From Syntrophomonadaceae bacterium (GTDB taxonomy: Bacteria; Bacillota; Dethiobacteria; PWVN01): a stretch of 9,780 nucleotides of DNA. How positions within the stretch are numbered: position 1 is the first letter of the stretch; each line of letters begins with the position of its first letter. The stretch is taken from positions 1-9,780 of the forward strand of contig PWVN01000194.1 of the NCBI GenBank assembly GCA_003561835.1, in the 5' to 3' direction. The notes beneath the pieces are model-generated. The model was not told where the DNA came from, searched no databases, and was given only the letters and a program-made list of their open reading frames with translations. This document shows, piece after piece, positions 5,826 to 9,780 of the stretch. The translations under genes were made by a program, and so were the position numbers.

Positions 5826-6545
5826 ATGGCCCGGTGTGTGTTGTGGATTACCCAAAACCTGAAAAGGAAAGCCCTCGGGGCAGCCCTCTTGCTCCTGTTG
5901 CATCTGGTTATGGCGGCAGCCCTGATCAATTTTCCCTCCCGGGCCAGGCCCGCCGTCCAGCTTCTGCCCCTGGCCGGCCGGGTCATCGCCCTGGACCCGG
6001 GCCATGGGGGTTACGACCCTGGAAGCAAGATGGAGGGGGTCCTGGAGAAGGATGTAACCCTGGAGGTATCCCTCTGGCTTCGGGATATGCTGGTGGAGGC
6101 GGGGGCCAGGGTTTTCCTGACCCGGGAAAAGGATCAGGACCTGCTGGTGATTCCCACGGGCCCCAAGAAAAAGCAGGACCTGGAAAACCGCCTGCAGTTG
6201 ATCACCGGGGCCCGGGTGGACGTACTGGTCAGCGTCCACGCCAATTCCATCGCTTCCCCCCGCTGGTACGGGGCCCAGACCTTTTACCGGGAAGACTGTG
6301 AAGACAGCCGCCGGCTGGCCCTTCTCGTCCAGGAAGAACTCATCCGGACCCTGAAGAACACGGACCGGAAGGCCAGTGTTGGGAAGGGAAGCTACTTTCT
6401 GCTGGAGAACTCCCCCATCCCCGCCGCCATCGTGGAAGTGGGCTTCCTGTCCAATCCCCGGGAACGAAGGCTCCTGACGGAACCCACCTACCAGAAGAAA
6501 ATGGCCTGGTGCATCTATCTGGGGCTCATCCGCTATTTCAACTAG
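5826..6545 (+). CDS. cwlD: N-acetylmuramoyl-L-alanine amidase CwlD (spore cortex)
   Basis: This zinc amidase of the Amidase_3 family cuts the amide between muramic acid and the stem peptide. CwlD does this in the spore cortex as the first step towards muramic delta-lactam, the mark recognised by germination enzymes. The 239 residues match B. subtilis CwlD in length. A basic N-terminus with a hydrophobic segment (16-35) is a signal or membrane anchor. The metal and catalytic residues are visible: His60 in DPGHGG, Glu74 in LEKD, His138 in SVHAN and Glu204 in VEVGFLSN. There are no extra cell-wall binding domains, as expected for CwlD. AAAGGAG stands six bases before the ATG. The gene is monocistronic here, with the stress protein gene divergent. 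The amidase family is certain; the CwlD assignment rests on size, architecture and the sporulating host. Confidence 0.9.
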   Translation: MARCVLWITQNLKRKALGAALLLLLHLVMAAALINFPSRARPAVQLLPLAGRVIALDPGHGGYDPGSKMEGVLEKDVTLEVSLWLRDMLVEAGARVFLTREKDQDLLVIPTGPKKKQDLENRLQLITGARVDVLVSVHANSIASPRWYGAQTFYREDCEDSRRLALLVQEELIRTLKNTDRKASVGKGSYFLLENSPIPAAIVEVGFLSNPRERRLLTEPTYQKKMAWCIYLGLIRYFN

Positions 6546-6551
6546 CAAGCC

Positions 6552-6582
6552 ACGGTTCCTGCTGCCGGCAAGCAGGTACCGT
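6552..6582 (+). terminator. Hairpin after cwlD, possible terminator
   Basis: ACGGT-T-CCTGC (6552-6562) pairs with GCAGG-T-ACCGT (6572-6582) with one T-T mismatch, around a self-complementary loop TGCCGGCA. Only CCCCCTTT follows directly; a real T-run comes 30 bp later (6614-6622), after a weak GCGC-GCGC pairing. It begins seven bases after the cwlD stop, so it is probably the gene's 3' end structure. Confidence 0.4.
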
Positions 6583-6641
6583 CCCCCTTTGCGCTTCCTT
6601 GCCTCCTTGCGCCCTTTTTTTTGTCAAGCTTCATTTTATCC

Positions 6642-6671
6642 TTGTAAAGGGGAGGCACTTTATTGTATAAT
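6642..6671 (+). promoter_or_regulatory. Promoter of the thiamine uptake operon
   Basis: TTGTAA (6642-6647) and a perfect TATAAT (6666-6671) are 18 bases apart. The predicted start point near 6678 lies about ten bases before the riboswitch stem, so the whole riboswitch is in the transcript. Confidence 0.7.
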
Positions 6672-6687
6672 GAAAAAAAATAGCAAG

Positions 6688-6774
6688 TCTGCTAGGGGTG
6701 CCGAAAGGCTGAGATACGGCATGGGCCGTGACCCTTGGGACCTGAACTGGGTAATACCAGCGTAGGAAAGCAGA
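6688..6774 (+). promoter_or_regulatory. TPP riboswitch (THI element)
   Basis: The aptamer shows the conserved thi-box parts in order: P1 strand TCTGCT (6688-6693), GGGGTGCC, then GGCTGAGA, later GACCCTTGGGACCTGA, CTGGGTAATACCAG and GCGTAGGAAAGCAGA, with P1 closing at 6769-6774. It binds thiamine pyrophosphate. The hairpin at 6783-6809 is the expression platform, so TPP should cause early termination and lower uptake of thiamine. The 3' P1 strand AGCAG (6769-6773) can alternatively pair with CTGCT (6794-6798) inside the terminator, which is a plausible antiterminator. Confidence 0.96.
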
Positions 6775-6782
6775 TTAGAAGT

Positions 6783-6809
6783 AATCCGCAGACCTGCTGC
6801 GGATTTTTT
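6783..6809 (+). terminator. Riboswitch-controlled intrinsic terminator
   Basis: AATCCGCA (6783-6790) pairs with TGCGGATT (6798-6805) around a seven-base loop, and a T-run extends to 6809. It lies between the aptamer and the thiT ribosome binding site, which is the usual place for an expression platform acting on transcription. Confidence 0.9.
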
Positions 6810-6846
6810 CTTCTGGCAGGCTTGGCTGAATGAGGAGGTTTTACAA

Positions 6847-7374
6847 ATGCGTCTGGACACAAGAGTTTTAACCCACGTGGCCCTGGCGGTGGCCCTGGCC
6901 GCCGTCCTCTCCCTGGTGGTCCTCTGGAGGTTCCCCCAGGGGGGCATGGTAACCCTGGGGAGCATGATCCCCATCTTTGTGGTGGCCATCCACTACGGTC
7001 CCGCCGTGGGCATCCTGGCCGGCGTCCTGCTGGGTCTCATCACTATGATCTTGGACCCCTTTTTCGTACATCCGGCCCAGGTGTTTCTGGATTACATCTT
7101 CGCCTTCGGGGCTTTGGGCCTGGCCGGTTTTGTCCGGGGGAACAAGGTCCTGGCCACCCTGGTGGGGGGGTTGGGCCGCTTCAGCGGCCACTTCCTGTCG
7201 GGCGTCGTCTTCTTCGGAATGTATGCCCCCGAGGGGATGAACCCCTGGGTTTATTCCGCCGCATTGAACGGCACCTACCTGGGGATCGAGACGGGCATCG
7301 CCGCCGTCATCATCGCCCTCCTTCCCCTTCACCGCATCTTTCCCACCCGGGGGCAGCATTATGGCAGTCGCTGA
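6847..7374 (+). CDS. thiT: Energy-coupled thiamine transporter ThiT (ECF S-component)
   Basis: ThiT is the membrane substrate-binding subunit of a group II ECF transporter that takes up thiamine. It needs the shared EcfA, EcfA' and EcfT module, which is not in this window. The 175 residues are hydrophobic with about six membrane segments. Family motifs are FPQGGMVTLGSMIPI (29-43), HPAQVFLDYIFAF (75-87), RFSGHFLSGVVFF (111-123) and YSAALNGTYLGIE (136-148). His115, Tyr136 and Asn141 have the same spacing as the thiamine-binding His, Tyr and Asn of Lactococcus lactis ThiT as I remember them; Asp82-Tyr83 stand where that protein has Glu-Tyr. GAGGAGG precedes the ATG by about nine bases. Control by the upstream TPP riboswitch supports the substrate. 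The next gene overlaps it by 14 bp. Confidence 0.95.
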   Translation: MRLDTRVLTHVALAVALAAVLSLVVLWRFPQGGMVTLGSMIPIFVVAIHYGPAVGILAGVLLGLITMILDPFFVHPAQVFLDYIFAFGALGLAGFVRGNKVLATLVGGLGRFSGHFLSGVVFFGMYAPEGMNPWVYSAALNGTYLGIETGIAAVIIALLPLHRIFPTRGQHYGSR

Positions 7375-7654
7375 TCTCACCGCGGTTCCCTGGTACCCGG
7401 TGGAAGGGGAGGCCCGGGGCTATTTCCTGGTGGATGAGGCCATCGAGATCATCAAGGCCTCGGGGTTGAACTATGAAGTGGGGGCCATGAGCACCACGGT
7501 GGAGGGTCCCCTGGAGGACATCCTGGCCCTGGTACCGGCCATCCAAAACCGGGTCTTCGCCCTGGGCGGGGAAAGGGTGTTTACCACCCTGCGAATCGAT
7601 GCAAAAAAAGAAGGCCCCCTGACCATGGAGAGCAAGTTCGGCAAACACCGCTAA
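7361..7654 (+). CDS. MTH1187 family thiamine-binding protein
   Basis: The 97-residue protein belongs to the small ferredoxin-like-fold family MTH1187/YkoF (DUF77), whose members bind thiamine. It is soluble, without a signal peptide, and should act in the cytoplasm, perhaps holding or passing thiamine after uptake. The N-terminus MAVADLTAVPWYPV is the first strand; YEVGAMSTTVEGPLEDI (39-55) is the family's most typical part, and RVFTTLRIDAKKEG is the last strand region. The ATG at 7361 lies inside thiT with a GGGGG ribosome binding site about ten bases upstream, pointing to coupled translation. Sharing a TPP-riboswitch operon with thiT fits thiamine binding well. Its exact biochemical role is not established. 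A strong terminator follows after 53 bp. Confidence 0.9.
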   Translation: MAVADLTAVPWYPVEGEARGYFLVDEAIEIIKASGLNYEVGAMSTTVEGPLEDILALVPAIQNRVFALGGERVFTTLRIDAKKEGPLTMESKFGKHR

Positions 7655-7675
7655 AGACTCGTCGTCCGGAGTTAT

Positions 7676-7704
7676 GCATAGTTTTAGCATCATTTGTTAA
7701 ACTA
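7676..7704 (+). promoter_or_regulatory. Possible forespore sigma-G promoter of the ger operon
   Basis: GCATA (7676-7680) fits the sigma-G -35 consensus, and TAAACTA (7698-7704) matches five of seven bases of the -10 consensus, 17 bases apart. Ger receptor operons are usually read by sigma-G. The start point would be near 7711, inside the 5' arm of the thiamine operon's terminator, so the new transcript would lack part of that arm and escape termination. This is a suggestion only. Confidence 0.3.
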
Positions 7705-7707
7705 GGG

Positions 7708-7755
7708 ACAACAACTGCTTTTTCCCAAAAGATGTTGTTGTTCTTTATTTTTATT
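7708..7755 (+). terminator. Intrinsic terminator of the thiamine operon
   Basis: ACAACAAC (7708-7715) pairs with GTTGTTGT (7734-7741), and an inner stem CTTTT (7718-7722) pairs with AAAAG (7727-7731). A T-rich tract follows to 7755. It separates the thiamine operon from the ger operon, whose start codon is at 7796. Confidence 0.85.
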
Positions 7756-7795
7756 GCGCCCCAACCAGAACTGCAGTTGTGAGAGGACAAGGAGA

Positions 7796-9622
7796 ATGGG
7801 CCTTTTTGGCAAGCTGAAAAAGCTCTTTAAAGGAAAGAAAGAGAACCCCATTTTTAAAAACGGGGCCGACATTTCTGAACTGCGGCAGCTGACGGAAAAG
7901 GAAACCCTCTCCAGGAAGTTGGTGGATAACATCGCCCTGGTCCGGGAATACCACGGGAACAGTTTTGGCCTCCAAATACGGGAGTTCAAGATGGGTCCGA
8001 AAAATGTTCCGGGGGCGGCCATCTTCATCGAAGGCCTGGTGAGCAGCGATATTCTGGACGAGGTCATCCACGCCCTCCTGATTGAGTCCGGGAAATTTGC
8101 CGACCTTCCCACATCCGGAAAGGAGATGCTCCCCTTCGCCCGGGACAAGGTGATTCCTGCCCGGGAAGTGGCGGAAATTGCGGATCTCAATGAACTTTTT
8201 GACAAGATGCTGCTGGGAGACACCATCCTCCTCTTTGACGGCACGGATAAAGCCCTGGCCATCGACACCAAGGGCTGGAAGACCCGGGCCATCAGCGAAT
8301 CTGATGCGGAAGTCGCCATCCGGGGGCCCCGGGAAGCCTTTATCGAGTCCATCCACGACAACCTGGCCTTAATCCGCCGCCGTATCCGGGTTCCCCAACT
8401 CTGGGTGGAGGACTTCCGCATCGGCAACCTGACCCGCACCCATGTGGCCCTGGTGTACATCAAGGGCCTGGCGGGGGAAGGAATTCTGGAGGAGGCCCGC
8501 AGCCGCCTCGACAAAATCGACACCGACAAGATCCTGGAAAGCGGCGATTTAGAAGCCTTTATCGAAGATGCCCCCTTTTCCGTTTTTCCCACCCTTCTAA
8601 GGACAGAGAGGCCGGACCGGGTGGTGGCGGGCCTCCTGGAAGGCCAGGTGGCCCTGGTGACCAACGGCAGCCCCTTTGTCCTCCTGTTTCCCGCCACTTT
8701 TTTTAACATGCTCCACGCCCCCGACGACTATTTTGAAAAGCCCATCGCCGGCACATTTCTCAGGGTATTGCGCTACCTGGCCATCATCCTCTCCACCTTT
8801 CTGCCCGGCATGTATGTAGCCATCATCAATTTTCACCCGGAAATTTTTCCCACTACCCTGTTTTTACGCATTGCCGCCACCCGGGAAGGGGTTCCCTTTC
8901 CCGTGGTGGTGGAGCTCATGGTTATGGAGAGCGTCTTTGAAGTTCTGCGGGAAGCAGGGGTCCGCCTCCCTGCCTCCATCGGCCCCGCCATCAGCATCGT
9001 GGGGGCCCTGGTCCTGGGAGATGCGGCCATCAGCGCCGGCATCGTTTCCCCTCCTGTGGTAATTGTGGTAGCCCTGACGGCCATTGCTTCCTTCGCCACT
9101 CCCAACTTTGCCCTGGGGATAGCCGGCCGCCTGCTCCGCTTCGGCTTTGTCTTTCTGGGGGCTATCTTCGGCCTGTTCGGGATTCAGTTTGGTATTTTGC
9201 TCCTCATCATCCATGTGTGTGCCCTGCGTTCCTTCGGTGTCCCGTACCTGAACCCTTCGGCTCCTTTAATCTGGAAGGATATGGTGAGGGACCACCTGCT
9301 TCGCACCTGGACCTGGGGTGCCACCGAGCGCCCCAAGCTCGTGGGTTTCCGGGAACCCCAAAGGGGGAGCAGCAAAATGAAAGATGAGCATTTCCAGATA
9401 TTTTCCCGGGATAAAAAGCAGGAGAATACTGGAGACAAGGCTGGTTCCCGGGATAAAAAGCAGGAGAATGCCGGAGACAAAAACCAGGCGGCTTCCCGGG
9501 ATAAAAAGGAGGAGGTTTCGGAAGGCAAAAATGGGGAGAATCCCCGGGAGAAGGGCTCTCAGACCAAATATAAAAAGAGCTCCCGGGGCAAAAAGGAGGA
9601 GGGTTCAGAGAATGAGAGTTGA
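7796..9622 (+). CDS. Spore germination receptor A subunit (GerA/GerKA family)
   Basis: This is the A subunit of a nutrient germinant receptor in the spore inner membrane. The soluble N-terminal part (about 1-285) holds the two-subdomain GerA fold, with LVDNIALVREY near 43 and RGPREAFIESIHDNLALIRR near 176. The membrane part (about 293-500) contains the family hallmark LPASIGPAISIVGALVLGDA near 391, followed by AGIVSPPVVIVVALTAIASF. The ATG at 7796 follows GAGAGG and AAGGAGA and gives the typical short basic N-terminus; an upstream TTG at 7754 lies in a terminator and is rejected. The total of 608 residues is longer than usual because of a hydrophilic, lysine- and glutamate-rich tail (537-608) with repeated SRDKK units. 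The B subunit gene overlaps its last codons by 11 bp. The germinant is unknown. Confidence 0.95.
   Translation: MGLFGKLKKLFKGKKENPIFKNGADISELRQLTEKETLSRKLVDNIALVREYHGNSFGLQIREFKMGPKNVPGAAIFIEGLVSSDILDEVIHALLIESGKFADLPTSGKEMLPFARDKVIPAREVAEIADLNELFDKMLLGDTILLFDGTDKALAIDTKGWKTRAISESDAEVAIRGPREAFIESIHDNLALIRRRIRVPQLWVEDFRIGNLTRTHVALVYIKGLAGEGILEEARSRLDKIDTDKILESGDLEAFIEDAPFSVFPTLLRTERPDRVVAGLLEGQVALVTNGSPFVLLFPATFFNMLHAPDDYFEKPIAGTFLRVLRYLAIILSTFLPGMYVAIINFHPEIFPTTLFLRIAATREGVPFPVVVELMVMESVFEVLREAGVRLPASIGPAISIVGALVLGDAAISAGIVSPPVVIVVALTAIASFATPNFALGIAGRLLRFGFVFLGAIFGLFGIQFGILLLIIHVCALRSFGVPYLNPSAPLIWKDMVRDHLLRTWTWGATERPKLVGFREPQRGSSKMKDEHFQIFSRDKKQENTGDKAGSRDKKQENAGDKNQAASRDKKEEVSEGKNGENPREKGSQTKYKKSSRGKKEEGSENES
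9403..9613 (+). repeat. Imperfect direct repeats encoding the GerA-type tail
   Basis: A unit beginning TTCCCGGGATAAAAAG occurs at 9403, 9445 and 9493 (42 and 48 bp apart), and a diverged copy (TCCCGGGGCAAAAAGGAGG) is at 9581. The first two units stay nearly identical over about 36 bp. They encode SRDKKQEN(T/A)GDK twice, then SRDKKEE and SRGKKEE at residues 537, 551, 567 and 596. Spacings are multiples of three, so the frame is kept. Confidence 0.85.
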
Positions 9623-9780
9623 AAAGTTCGCCAACCGTCAGCTCCTCTTCATCATGCTTATCATACGGACCACGGTGGTTATCGCCACCCTCCCCGTCCT
9701 GACCACCGCCGGGGCCCGGCAGGACGCCTGGGCCTCGGGTTTCTTGACTTTTTTAGGATTAACCTTTTTAACCCTGGTCA
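9612..9780 (+). CDS. Spore germination receptor B subunit (GerAB family), partial
   Basis: The first 56 codons of a GerAB-type protein run off the window. The B subunit is a membrane protein of the amino acid/polyamine/organocation type and is thought to bind the germinant. The N-terminus MRVEKFANRQLLFIML matches the family pattern of a short polar start, a conserved NRQL and the first membrane helix; AGARQDAWASGF (about 33-44) matches the conserved K/R-Q-D-A-W motif before helix 2. The ATG at 9612 overlaps the stop of the A-subunit gene by 11 bp and has GGAGGAGGG upstream, so translation is probably coupled. A C-subunit lipoprotein gene is expected beyond the window. Confidence 0.9.
   Translation, partial: MRVEKFANRQLLFIMLIIRTTVVIATLPVLTTAGARQDAWASGFLTFLGLTFLTLV

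Noticed and set aside
5640..6548. Extension of the stress protein frame upstream to a 586-residue ORF on the minus strand
   Set aside because: The extra part is antisense to cwlD, is low-complexity and Gly/Pro/Gln-rich, and there is a good start with ribosome site at 5639.
9403..9613. CRISPR array from the regularly spaced repeats
   Set aside because: The repeats keep the reading frame of the germination receptor gene and encode a charged tail; the parts between units are also repeated and not spacer-like.

Overview
The window looks like ordinary chromosome from an endospore-forming, rather GC-rich member of the Clostridia (Moorella, Desulfotomaculum or Pelotomaculum type). This rests on an inferred CwlD cortex amidase, a GerA-family germination receptor at the right edge, AGGAGG ribosome binding sites, sigma-A-like promoters and a Firmicutes-style TPP riboswitch with a transcription terminator. 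The genus is an inference. I see no mobile element, CRISPR array, tRNA or rRNA.

Layout, left to right. After a probable terminator (43-93) comes the branched-chain amino acid exporter pair azlC-azlD (+, 159-1149, overlapping by 59 bp). A symmetric hairpin (1228-1267) can terminate from both sides and separates it from a convergent gene for a membrane-anchored Ser-Asp-His Clp-fold protease (-, 1313-2158), which has a recognisable promoter at 2259-2287. A divergent, nearly consensus promoter (2361-2389) then drives a short region with small ORFs and no recognised function. It holds a 38-codon ORF with an ideal Shine-Dalgarno site, two U-tailed hairpins (2594-2634, 2671-2697), a second small reading frame broken by an in-frame TGA (2732-3007), and a very stable hairpin without a U-tract (3023-3068). 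This leads into a two-gene ABC-2 type exporter (ATPase 3135-3968, permease 3970-4764).

A tandem universal stress protein gene (-, 4788-5639) is divergent from cwlD (+, 5826-6545). The right part starts with a thiamine uptake operon (promoter 6642-6671, TPP riboswitch 6688-6774, terminator 6783-6809, thiT 6847-7374, and an MTH1187-type thiamine-binding protein 7361-7654), closed by a strong terminator (7708-7755). It ends with the germination receptor genes gerA-type (7796-9622) and gerB-type (9612 to the window edge).

Working together: TPP should switch off synthesis of the thiamine-capturing S-component and the small thiamine-binding protein. CwlD prepares the spore cortex, and the Ger receptor senses germinants, so spore functions flank the thiamine operon. 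The least explained stretch is 2361-3135, which could be an attenuator-type leader for the ABC exporter or an independent small-peptide/small-RNA unit. I found no clear evidence of a large undescribed system; the candidates are given as graded findings.
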